Positions 7,544 to 13,501 of a DNA stretch of 13,501 nt are shown here, piece by piece. A program made the position numbers and the translations under genes. The first letter of the stretch is position 1, and each line of letters opens with the position of its first letter. This stretch comes from Sutterella sp. (GTDB taxonomy: Bacteria; Pseudomonadota; Gammaproteobacteria; Burkholderiales; Burkholderiaceae_F): contig DXSO01000008.1 of the NCBI GenBank assembly GCA_019410445.1, positions 13,703-27,203 of the forward strand, given 5' to 3'. The notes beneath the pieces are model-generated. The model did no database searches, was not told the origin of the DNA, and saw nothing but the letters and a program-made list of their open reading frames with translations.

Positions 7544-8047
7544 TTATGCGTTGTGTTCAGCCGGACGCAGCTCACCGGCAATTTTGTCGAGCACACCGTT
7601 AACAAGTCGATAACCGCGATCGGCTCCGAAAACTTTGCACAGCTCTACCGCTTCGTTAATCACAACGCGATAAGGAATCTGCAAACAGTGCTTCAATTCC
7701 CACGTTCCGATTAACAAACAGGCACGCTCCACAACGGACAGTCGCTGAGGATCACGATCCAAATGGCGGCTGACAGTCTCCAAAAGCTCTTCTTTGCCTT
7801 TCATCACGCCGTCGAGGATATCGCGATAAAACTGCTGATCACACTGATCGAAGTCTTCCGACGTAAGATCACAGCCGGCAACAGGGGAGCCTTCATCCGT
7901 GATTACGCTCAACAGATTTGCGTCGATGGCCGCAAAATCAGCTGATTCATTAATCAAAGATTCATACACACCCAACAATGCGAACTCACGCGCCTTACGG
8001 CGCGGCCCCTGGCTCAAGCGAGCACGTAAATTAGCACTTTCCGTCAT
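7544..8047 (-). CDS. nusB: Transcription antitermination factor NusB
   Basis: A 167-residue all-helical RNA-binding protein that joins NusE (ribosomal protein S10) on boxA RNA for rRNA antitermination. The N-terminal Arg-rich PRRKAREFALLGVYESL (15-31) and the C-terminal IPYRVVINEAVELCKVFG (124-141), followed by RGYRLVNGVLDKIA, are family hallmarks. It is longer than the 139-residue E. coli protein, with an acidic insert around residues 50-68, within the range I would expect for betaproteobacteria. The ATG at 8047 lies inside the end of ribH (17-base overlap), indicating translational coupling. A longer open frame upstream inside ribH is out-of-frame shadow. ribH-nusB is a widely conserved pair. 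Confidence 0.96.
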   Translation of the reverse strand: MTESANLRARLSQGPRRKAREFALLGVYESLINESADFAAIDANLLSVITDEGSPVAGCDLTSEDFDQCDQQFYRDILDGVMKGKEELLETVSRHLDRDPQRLSVVERACLLIGTWELKHCLQIPYRVVINEAVELCKVFGADRGYRLVNGVLDKIAGELRPAEHNA

Positions 8048-8576
8048 GATGCTTGTCTTCTGCCGAGGACTCTTCGTCATCGTCATCCAGGTTATCCCAA
8101 TCGTCGCTGTAGAAGTTCTCATAGAGACTTGTCTGCAGATTGACCATTTCGACGGCACAACGTGCGCAATCCTGGCCCTTCATACGAGTACGAGCCTTGC
8201 ATTGTTCATCGTCGTTGGTCGTGAGGATACCGTTTGCAATCGGGGTATCGTATTCGCGGCTTACGCGTGCAATCTCTGCCGCTGAAGTGTTAGCCACAAT
8301 TTCAAAATGGTATGTTTCCCCGCGAATCACTGCACCGAGAGCAATCAACGCCTCAAATTCTTCGCTTTCGGCAAGCACCTGAAGTGCGAACGGGATTTCG
8401 AGCGCACCGGGGACGGACACCACACGGATGTTGTCTTCGGGAACACCCAAAGTCTTGAGTTCCTCAAGGCAAGCCTCGAGTTCTTCCCTGCCGGCGTATT
8501 CGTTGAAACGAGACACAACGATACCGATGTTCATTTCGGAGCCATCCAGCTCGCCCTTAAAGGTCTTAACGGCCAT
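8031..8576 (-). CDS. ribH: 6,7-dimethyl-8-ribityllumazine synthase, with acidic C-terminal tail
   Basis: A 181-residue enzyme that condenses 5-amino-6-ribitylaminouracil with dihydroxybutanone phosphate in riboflavin synthesis, normally as a pentamer or 60-mer shell. The motifs are VSRFNEY (21-27), VPGALEIPFA (55-64), GAVIRGETYHFEIVAN (81-96, catalytic His90) and PIANGILTTNDDEQCKAR (112-129). Core homology ends near residue 150. A tail of about 30 residues follows that is very acidic (DDWDNLDDDDEESSAED) and ends HHDGKC. RibH proteins are usually about 150-170 residues, so this tail is an extension. The ribosome site AAGG lies about 6 bases before the ATG at 8576. It overlaps nusB by 17 bases. 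The upstream gap is rich in inverted repeats but shows no FMN riboswitch. Confidence 0.96.
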   Translation of the reverse strand: MAVKTFKGELDGSEMNIGIVVSRFNEYAGREELEACLEELKTLGVPEDNIRVVSVPGALEIPFALQVLAESEEFEALIALGAVIRGETYHFEIVANTSAAEIARVSREYDTPIANGILTTNDDEQCKARTRMKGQDCARCAVEMVNLQTSLYENFYSDDWDNLDDDDEESSAEDKHHDGKC

Positions 8577-8781
8577 TTGTACCCTTCTCTAGGATTGCAT
8601 CGCAAGCACCAGTGCTTGCGAAAAATATTGTTTGATAACAGGTTATTTTACCTTCCTGCAGGAAGGATCGCCTCTAAAATACGACTTTTCAACAAAAAAA
8701 GCGATCCCTGCAGATCGTTCGATGCCCGTGCAAAGCACCGTATACTTCGCCCTCGCATCATTTTGAGCTTCATGAAAAGAC
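8577..8781. promoter_or_regulatory. Divergent gap upstream of ribH, rich in inverted repeats
   Basis: This 205-base region lies between ribH (-) and the membrane protein gene (+). It contains an 8-bp hairpin CGCAAGCA/TGCTTGCG (8601-8620) and an exact 16-bp palindrome CCTTCCTGCAGGAAGG (8651-8666). It also holds a 13-pair inverted repeat with one 3-base bulge joining 8656-8671 to 8701-8713. A short hairpin CGATC/GATCG (8702-8717) is followed on the - strand by seven U (8700-8694), which looks terminator-like. For the + gene a -10-like TATACT sits at 8741-8746, 35 bases before its ATG, with no good -35. No clear ribH promoter was found, and the conserved core of the RFN (FMN riboswitch) element is absent. 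Confidence 0.55.
8694..8717 (-). terminator. Weak terminator-like hairpin upstream of ribH
   Basis: On the - strand, a 5-bp stem (CGATC with GATCG, 6-base loop) is followed by one C and then seven U. It could end read-through from the ribD-ribE-oxidoreductase unit, or act as an attenuator for ribH if transcription starts upstream of it. The stem is short, and its downstream arm can instead pair with 8656-8671. Confidence 0.35.
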
Positions 8782-9258
8782 ATGCAATCGATACCATCTT
8801 GGGTCACCAATGGCCTTCTGATCTTCGCCGCCCTTTACACTCTCGTGCAGGTAGCTCGTCTCTTTCTGCCTGTCTATTTTTGGACCTTCGACCGCAACGC
8901 AGCTCGTGGGCGCGCCATTTTAGCGGTTTGCAACAAAGAAACAAGCCCCTCTGAGTTCGCCAAAGCCGCATCTGCCGAATCCTGCTTGGCCAGACTAATG
9001 CGAGCCCAAGATCTCTCTGAATCCGAATTGATCTGCAAGGCCGATTTTCGTCGCCGTGTCCTGTACTGTTTTGTTGCTTTCGGCCTGACGCTCATCGCGC
9101 AATTCAAGCCCGATGCCCCCGCTGTTTTGATGCCTCTGGCTCAAGCGCTGCTACTCGTTTCCATCGGCATGATCATCGGCTCTCTGGCTCGTTACCGTAT
9201 TCTTCGGACAATGGACATTGCAGAATCCTCGCTCAAAGAGCAAGGATTGCTCAAGTAA
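8782..9258 (+). CDS. Unrecognised small membrane protein
   Basis: A 158-residue protein I do not recognise. Three hydrophobic segments are visible at about 10-35, 92-107 and 113-136. A mostly soluble, helix-prone stretch (36-91: RNAARGRAILAVCNKE..., with several Cys and charged residues) lies between the first and second, and a charged C-terminal tail follows the last. The ATG at 8782 is the first possible start, because an in-frame TGA lies at 8773-8775; the ribosome site is poor. Base composition and codon use look like the neighbours. It stands alone on the + strand, divergent from ribH and convergent with the OYE-family gene, where ribBA might be expected in related bacteria. No function is proposed; it is plausible as a real gene because no equally long frame opposes it and its hydrophobic pattern is coherent. 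Confidence 0.65.
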   Translation: MQSIPSWVTNGLLIFAALYTLVQVARLFLPVYFWTFDRNAARGRAILAVCNKETSPSEFAKAASAESCLARLMRAQDLSESELICKADFRRRVLYCFVAFGLTLIAQFKPDAPAVLMPLAQALLLVSIGMIIGSLARYRILRTMDIAESSLKEQGLLK

Positions 9259-9265
9259 CAGTCAC

Positions 9266-9361
9266 TCATCGAGTTGGGATGGGAAAGATCTTCCAACGTT
9301 CTTTCCTTCCAACCATTTCTTCAACAATGTCAGCAATCATGCCGCCGACAATTTGCTGCAT
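9266..9361 (-). CDS. Possible 31-residue small ORF after the OYE-family gene
   Basis: On the - strand, ATG at 9361 opens a 31-codon frame ending at TGA 9268-9266. The predicted peptide starts MQQIVGGMIADIVEEMVGRK and ends in a basic/aromatic part. It begins 21 bases after the oxidoreductase stop; a purine-rich GGGAGA lies about 12 bases before the ATG, a little far for a ribosome site. It fills most of the gap between the convergent genes. A fair part also forms an imperfect inverted repeat (about 9273-9313) that might be a weak terminator, so coding is uncertain. Confidence 0.2.
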   Translation of the reverse strand: MQQIVGGMIADIVEEMVGRKERWKIFPIPTR

Positions 9362-9382
9362 GGTCGCGTACTGTCTCCCAAC

Positions 9383-10453
9383 TTAAAACGCAGCCATAAA
9401 ACCAACGGGAGATTGAACCGTTCCGCTCAGACTCTGAGCTGCGGCCCAAACCCAACTTGGATTTCTCACCATTTCCCGACCAATGCAAACAGCATCGGCT
9501 TGTTGAGTACGCAAAATTTCTTCCGCTTGCAGCGGCTCAACGATGCCCCCGCTCGTGAAGGACACCATTCCCACTTCCTGCTTGATACGATGCGCAAAAG
9601 CTGCGTGCACGGCCGTAAGCGCCCCCGGCAAGTGTTGTGCCGGATCTACACCGCCAGAAGAGACATCAACGGCACATACGCCAACTCTTTGAAGCTCCTG
9701 CGCCAAGGCAAGAGCATCCGTTTCGTCAGCTCCGCCCTCCAGCCAATCGTTTGCTGACAAACGCACCATCACGGGAAGCCCTGAAGCCCCCTTTTTTACA
9801 GCTTCAACAACAGCAAGCGCAAAGCGACGTCTTTTGCTCGGATTACCGCCCCAATCATCCGTACGCAAATTCGTCACGGGTGATAAAAACTGGTGCACTA
9901 AATAACCATGCGCAGCATGGACTTGAATACCATCAAATCCTGCACGTTTGGCCCGCGCTGCTGCTGCTTCAAAAGCGTTAACGACGGCAACGATATCGTC
10001 CGGCGACATCTCTTTGGGCAGAGGTGCATCCGCCGTATACGCTTTTACCGATGGAGCAAGCAACTCAAATCCCCCTTCATCGGGGCTCAACGTCCCGTGC
10101 CCCGACTTGGGATCTTTGCGGCTACCTTTTCGTCCGCTGTGCGAAAGCTGAATAAAAAACTTCGTACCGTCCGGCGCCGCTGCACGACATCTTTTTAGCA
10201 AATGCTCGAAAAAGCTCTCCTGTTCATCGTTATACAACCCCAAACAACGGGTTGTAATCCGTCCTGCAGCCGTCACGGCTGTGGCCTCAACCACCACGAG
10301 TCCCGCTCCGCTGGCAGCAAGTTGCTCGTAGTGACCGATCAATGCATCCGTACCGAGACCGTCATTGGCCAGACAGCGACACATCGGCGGCACGCAGATT
10401 CGATTGGGCAACACCAACGACTGCAGAGACAAAGGCGAAAACAGCAAAGCCAT
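9383..10453 (-). CDS. Old-yellow-enzyme-family NADH:flavin oxidoreductase (YqjM/NamA-like)
   Basis: A 356-residue FMN-dependent TIM-barrel oxidoreductase of the YqjM/NamA (thermophilic-like OYE) class, which reduces activated C=C bonds of enals, enones or nitro compounds with NAD(P)H. Landmarks are LPNRICVPPMC (15-25), VVVEATAV (53-60), FIQLSHSGRKG (100-110), the substrate-binding VHAAHGYLVHQFLSP (178-192, with H179, H182 and Y184), NLRTDDWGG (195-203) and GREMVRNPSW (325-334). Cys25 aligns with the redox-tuning Cys26 of B. subtilis YqjM, but the Tyr28 position there is Cys27 here (PMCRC), an unusual change. It begins 27 bases after ribE on the same strand, so it probably belongs to the ribD-ribE transcript, linking an FMN enzyme to riboflavin supply. 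The physiological substrate is unknown. Confidence 0.9.
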   Translation of the reverse strand: MALLFSPLSLQSLVLPNRICVPPMCRCLANDGLGTDALIGHYEQLAASGAGLVVVEATAVTAAGRITTRCLGLYNDEQESFFEHLLKRCRAAAPDGTKFFIQLSHSGRKGSRKDPKSGHGTLSPDEGGFELLAPSVKAYTADAPLPKEMSPDDIVAVVNAFEAAAARAKRAGFDGIQVHAAHGYLVHQFLSPVTNLRTDDWGGNPSKRRRFALAVVEAVKKGASGLPVMVRLSANDWLEGGADETDALALAQELQRVGVCAVDVSSGGVDPAQHLPGALTAVHAAFAHRIKQEVGMVSFTSGGIVEPLQAEEILRTQQADAVCIGREMVRNPSWVWAAAQSLSGTVQSPVGFMAAF

Positions 10454-10480
10454 CCTCGAGAAAACCTCACAGCAAAGCTA

Positions 10481-11107
10481 TTAGAAAAGATCGTCGCCTT
10501 CTTGTTCGCGCAACTTAATCATGCGCTCAACATAACGTGCGATCGTATCGATTTCCAGGTTGACCCAATCCTGTGCCTTCAAATGCTTCAGCGTCGTCAC
10601 TTCAACCGTGTGAGGAATCAGATTAATGCTGATCAATGCTCCCATGGCCGTGTCTTCGACTTCGTTGACCGTCAGTGAGACACCATTGACCGCGACCGAT
10701 CCTTTGTAGGCAAGATAGGGGGACAACTTCAAAGGAGCGCGAATCACCAACTTGTAACTTTCGGCAATCTTGGTCATGGACTCCACCTGACCAACGCCGT
10801 CGACGTGTCCGCTGACAAGATGACCGTCAACACGATCTCCCAAACGCATGGCCTTTTCCAGGTTCACCTCACCGAAGGTATCCAGTCCACACGTCTTGGA
10901 GAGACTCTCCGCACTCACATCAATTTGAAAGCTGTTGCCTTCGATATTGACCACCGTCATGCATGCGCCGTTAACAGCTATGGAGTCGCCGACGCGCACT
11001 TCATTCAAATGAAAATCTTCAGGAGTCACAATCGTCAGACGAACACCGTTACCCAGCTTTTCGGGTTCACGAACCTTGCCAATGGCCTGAATAATTCCAG
11101 TAAACAT
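10481..11107 (-). CDS. ribE: Riboflavin synthase, alpha chain
   Basis: A 208-residue enzyme that dismutates two 6,7-dimethyl-8-ribityllumazine molecules to riboflavin, the final step of the pathway. It is made of two tandem lumazine-binding domains (about 1-97 and 98-200). These are seen from the repeated cores GDSIAVNGACMTVV (40-53) and KGSVAVNGVSLTVNEV (135-150), plus DVSAESL (63-69), SGHVDGVG (99-106) and LIPHT (163-167). The start chosen is the ATG at 11107, giving the invariant MFTGII N-terminus; GGAAAG lies 10 bases upstream. The frame also contains an ATG six codons earlier, but that lacks a ribosome site. A 49-base gap with a strong hairpin separates it from ribD. Confidence 0.96.
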   Translation of the reverse strand: MFTGIIQAIGKVREPEKLGNGVRLTIVTPEDFHLNEVRVGDSIAVNGACMTVVNIEGNSFQIDVSAESLSKTCGLDTFGEVNLEKAMRLGDRVDGHLVSGHVDGVGQVESMTKIAESYKLVIRAPLKLSPYLAYKGSVAVNGVSLTVNEVEDTAMGALISINLIPHTVEVTTLKHLKAQDWVNLEIDTIARYVERMIKLREQEGDDLF

Positions 11108-11130
11108 ATCGATTAATCTTTCCATAGAAG

Positions 11131-11154
11131 GCGTACTCTCTTACCAGAGTACGC
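11131..11154 (-). promoter_or_regulatory. Strong hairpin between ribD and ribE
   Basis: A perfect 9-bp stem GCGTACTCT/AGAGTACGC with a 6-base loop starts three bases after the ribD stop. On the - strand it is followed by CTTCTATGG, not by a U-run, so it is not a standard terminator. Its position just upstream of the ribE ribosome site suggests an mRNA stability, processing or translation element; the function is inferred. Confidence 0.45.
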
Positions 11155-11156
11155 GG

Positions 11157-12251
11157 TTACAAATTATTCTTTCGAAGCACCAACTCGAGATCTTCGCCGA
11201 TCTGTTCGACGCTGACGAACTTCCAGCGCAACACATCGTTCATCTGCTTGAAAGGTCCCAGGCGCGCAAAGGGCATTCCCTCTCCCATCACGGCAGGAGC
11301 GACGTAGCAGACAATCTCATCGACCAGTCCTTCTTCGAGAAGAGCTCCCGCAAGCGTGGCACCAGACTCAACATGCAATTCGTTGACTGCGTCTTGCCCA
11401 ATGACTTCAAGTACATCTCTCAGATTCAGGCCATTGACTCCACCGATTCGAATGACCCTGGCTCCCGCCGCCTGGAGCGCTTCCACACGACTTTCAGGTG
11501 CTTCTTCTCCAACAAAAATCGTTGTCGGCTGTCCTTGAAGGATATTAAAAGTCACTGGAGTCAACGCCTGACTATCCAGGACGTATTTGGACGGACTCGG
11601 CAGTTTTTCCTCTCGCACGCTCATCTGAGGATTGTCCGCGAGCACCGTGCCGATCCCGGTAAGAATCCCCTGAGCGCGAGCTCTCCACAGGCGCCCCTGG
11701 CGTCTTGCTTGTTCACCCGTAATCCAGCGACTCTTGCCATTGGACAGAGCCGTTCGACCATCAAGCGACACTGCCGTTTTGAGTCTTACCCACGGCAAAC
11801 CTGTCTTCATGCGAGTAAAAAACCCGATGTTGGACTCATAAGCCTCATCCTGACAGACTCCGCAGGCGACCTCTATTCCGGCCTGCTCAAGCATTTGGAG
11901 TCCCTTGCCTGCAACAAGCGGATTGGGATCCTGCATGGCGGCCACAACTCGTCCCACCTTTTCTTCGATCAAACGAGCTGCACACGGCGGAGTACGGCCG
12001 TAATGAGAACACGGTTCAAGCGTGACATAAACTGTGGCTCCCTGAACATCAACACCGCAAGCCTTGGCATTCATCAAGGCGTCAATTTCGGCATGTTGAG
12101 ATCCCGGGGCATGCGTATAGCCGCGTGCCACAATTTCCCCGTTCTTCACAATCACACAACCGACGGCCGGATTGGGGGGAGCGATATAGCGCCCGTTGCG
12201 TGCCTGCTCAAGCGCGGCACGCATGAAAAACTCATCGCGTGTATCCGTCAT
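11157..12251 (-). CDS. ribD: Bifunctional riboflavin deaminase/reductase RibD
   Basis: A 364-residue fusion enzyme carrying out the second and third steps on the GTP side of riboflavin synthesis. The N-terminal cytidine-deaminase-type domain (about 1-145) shows the zinc motif HAE (H53, E55) and LEPCSHYGRTPPC (78-90, with C81 and C90), plus PPNPAVGCVIV (25-35). The C-terminal NADPH-dependent reductase domain (about 153-360) shows RLKTAVSLDGRTAL (156-169), SRWITGEQARRQGRLWRAR (174-192), GIGTVLADNP (199-208) and ELHVESGATLAGALL (291-305). All catalytic zinc ligands are present. It begins 11 bases after nrdR, with a GAGGA very close (about 2-4 bases) before the ATG, so initiation may rely on coupling. 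Confidence 0.97.
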   Translation of the reverse strand: MTDTRDEFFMRAALEQARNGRYIAPPNPAVGCVIVKNGEIVARGYTHAPGSQHAEIDALMNAKACGVDVQGATVYVTLEPCSHYGRTPPCAARLIEEKVGRVVAAMQDPNPLVAGKGLQMLEQAGIEVACGVCQDEAYESNIGFFTRMKTGLPWVRLKTAVSLDGRTALSNGKSRWITGEQARRQGRLWRARAQGILTGIGTVLADNPQMSVREEKLPSPSKYVLDSQALTPVTFNILQGQPTTIFVGEEAPESRVEALQAAGARVIRIGGVNGLNLRDVLEVIGQDAVNELHVESGATLAGALLEEGLVDEIVCYVAPAVMGEGMPFARLGPFKQMNDVLRWKFVSVEQIGEDLELVLRKNNL

Positions 12252-12262
12252 GTTCCTCAGAC

Positions 12263-12715
12263 CTATTCCGTCTCCAGATCGCGCATAAGACGTTTGAACT
12301 CTTCGGGATCTTCTACGTTGTAGTAAACGCTGGCAAAGCGCACATAGGCAACCGTATCGAGGCGTTTTAATTCCTCAAGCACGAATTCACCAACTTTGGC
12401 GCTTTGAACCTCGCGTTCACCCAGACTGCGAAGACGCTGCTCGATCAGAGTGATAGCCTCCTCAATCTGCTCATCGCTCACCGGGCGTTTGCGCAAAGCC
12501 AAACGCATCGATCCTCGAATCTTGTCTCGATCGTATTCTCTACGCACCCCCGTGCGTTTGACGATCGCAGGCATATTGATCTCTACTCGCTCGAACGTCG
12601 TAAAGCGTTTACCGCAAGACCCACACTGTCGGCGACGACGTATGGAAAAGCCGTCTTCGCTCGCACGAGAATCGACAACAGCCGTGTCCTTGGATTTACA
12701 AAACGGACAACGCAT
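12263..12715 (-). CDS. nrdR: Transcriptional repressor NrdR
   Basis: A 150-residue repressor of ribonucleotide reductase genes that senses ATP/dATP. It has the N-terminal zinc ribbon with CPFC (C3, C6) and CGSCG (C31, C34), and a basic RRRR patch at 26-29 for DNA binding. The ATP-cone domain spans about 49-139 and includes VKRTGVRREYDRDKI and later YVRFASVYYNV. A GAGGAG ribosome site lies 6 bases before the ATG. It sits between glyA (36-base gap) and ribD (11-base gap), a common proteobacterial arrangement (nrdR-ribD). No NrdR box was looked for elsewhere, as no nrd genes are in the window. Confidence 0.97.
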   Translation of the reverse strand: MRCPFCKSKDTAVVDSRASEDGFSIRRRRQCGSCGKRFTTFERVEINMPAIVKRTGVRREYDRDKIRGSMRLALRKRPVSDEQIEEAITLIEQRLRSLGEREVQSAKVGEFVLEELKRLDTVAYVRFASVYYNVEDPEEFKRLMRDLETE

Positions 12716-12751
12716 TCATTACTCCTCGGTAATCCTCAACTCCGGTAAAGA

Positions 12752-13501
12752 TTACGGACGGTACACGGGGAAAAGTGCCGTAAGCTGATCAACCTCAGTA
12801 CGCACGCGCTCGAGAACTTCCGCGTCTTCAGGAGCGGAAAGCAAATCGGCGATGAGATTGGCGACTTTGCGGGTCTCTTCCTCTTTGAATCCACGCGTGG
12901 TCATTGCAGGCGTCCCCAAACGGATTCCCGATGTCACGAAAGGCGTCTGCGGATCATTGTGAATCGCGTTCTTGTTGACCGTGATATGAGCAGCTCCCAA
13001 CAATGCTTCGGCAGCCTTGCCCGTGAGATTCATTGGACGCAAATCCACGAGCATCACATGACTCTGGGTGCCACCGGAAACAATGCGCAATCCACGCTGC
13101 TGCAACGTTTCAGCCAATACAGCCGCGTTCTTGAGCACCTGTTTGCCGTATTCCTTGAACTCGGGGGTCAGTGCTTCGCCCAGCGCCACGGCTTTACCTG
13201 CGATCACATGCATAAGCGGACCACCCTGCATGCCCGGGAACACAGCTGAATTAATCTTCTTTTCCAAATCAGGGCGACAGAAGATAATGCCGCCGCGCGG
13301 TCCGCGCAGGCTCTTGTGGGTCGTCGTCGTCACAATATCGGCATAACCGAACGGGGTCGGATAAACTCCCGCAGCAATCAACCCGGCATAGTGAGCGATA
13401 TCGGCCATCAAAATCGCTCCTACGGAATGCGCAATCTCGGCAAAGCGCTTGAAATCGATATGCAACGAATAAGCCGAAGCGCCAGCCACAATCAGCTTGG
13501 G
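12752..13501 (-). CDS. glyA: Serine hydroxymethyltransferase, C-terminal part (5' end outside window)
   Basis: The last 249 residues of the PLP enzyme that interconverts serine and glycine and supplies methylene-tetrahydrofolate. The frame is open to the window edge (PKLIVAGASAYS), so an apparent internal GTG start is not real. Key motifs are DIAHYAGLIAAGVYP (34-48), the PLP-lysine motif TTTTHKSLRGPRGG (58-71, Lys63 of the fragment, equivalent to Lys229 in E. coli) and NAIHNDPQTPFVTSGIRLGTPA near the end. About 166 N-terminal residues lie beyond the window. It is the first visible gene of the leftward glyA-nrdR-ribD-ribE-OYE series. Identity is certain from the conserved motifs. Confidence 0.98.
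   Translation of the reverse strand, partial: PKLIVAGASAYSLHIDFKRFAEIAHSVGAILMADIAHYAGLIAAGVYPTPFGYADIVTTTTHKSLRGPRGGIIFCRPDLEKKINSAVFPGMQGGPLMHVIAGKAVALGEALTPEFKEYGKQVLKNAAVLAETLQQRGLRIVSGGTQSHVMLVDLRPMNLTGKAAEALLGAAHITVNKNAIHNDPQTPFVTSGIRLGTPAMTTRGFKEEETRKVANLIADLLSAPEDAEVLERVRTEVDQLTALFPVYRP

Noticed and set aside
8577..8781. FMN riboswitch (RFN element) upstream of ribH
   Set aside because: The conserved core segments of the element are not present on the ribH-sense strand.
9273..9313. Imperfect inverted repeat in the convergent gap as a terminator
   Set aside because: It has an asymmetric internal loop and no clear T-run on either side, so it was not listed as a feature.
11373..12323. 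316-codon open frame on the + strand
   Set aside because: It lies antisense to ribD, whose motifs and zinc ligands are intact; the translation is rich in Ser, Arg, Cys and His with no domain, typical of a shadow frame.

Overview
The window looks like a stretch of core chromosome from a betaproteobacterium (Burkholderiales), most plausibly a gut Sutterellaceae-type organism. This is inferred from the gene content and order (glyA, nrdR, ribD, ribE, ribH, nusB, thiL, pgpA, cinA, pyrF), the GroEL and PyrF sequences and the moderate GC content; it rests on memory of families, not on a search. No tRNA, rRNA, CRISPR array, insertion sequence or phage gene was seen, and no gap between genes exceeds about 210 bases.

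Left part. The window opens inside groEL (+), which ends in a Gly/Gly/Met tail and a strong terminator. The terminator is shared with a convergent two-gene unit (-): a signal-peptide-bearing alpha/beta hydrolase followed by a U32-family (PrtC/TrhP-like) protein. pyrF (+) diverges from this unit. Its leader carries a 12-bp palindrome and a small hairpin followed by six T. A flavin-reductase-like gene follows pyrF but is cut by an in-frame TGA at codon 39, where the family normally has Trp. A terminator closes this rightward unit.

Middle. A leftward unit reads thiL, pgpA, cinA/pncC, psiE-like. The first three are packed to within 9 bases or overlap; psiE follows after about 90 bases. To its right ribH and nusB (-) overlap by 17 bases and end at their own terminator, so they are separable from thiL. 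Upstream of ribH is a 205-base gap full of nested inverted repeats, with no recognisable FMN riboswitch. Divergent from ribH is an unrecognised small membrane protein gene (+).

Right part. A leftward unit reads glyA (partial, 5' end outside the window), nrdR, ribD, ribE and an old-yellow-enzyme-family oxidoreductase. Riboflavin synthesis is therefore split into two clusters: RibD and RibE at one end, RibH at the other, with the membrane protein gene on the opposite strand between them. ribBA/ribA/ribB, which usually sits in this neighbourhood in related bacteria, is absent from the window. Several other genes here make or use flavin: the OYE-family enzyme and the broken flavin reductase.

No dramatic new system is evident. 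The best leads are the structured ribH leader, the single-stop flavin reductase, and the possible attenuator in front of pyrF.
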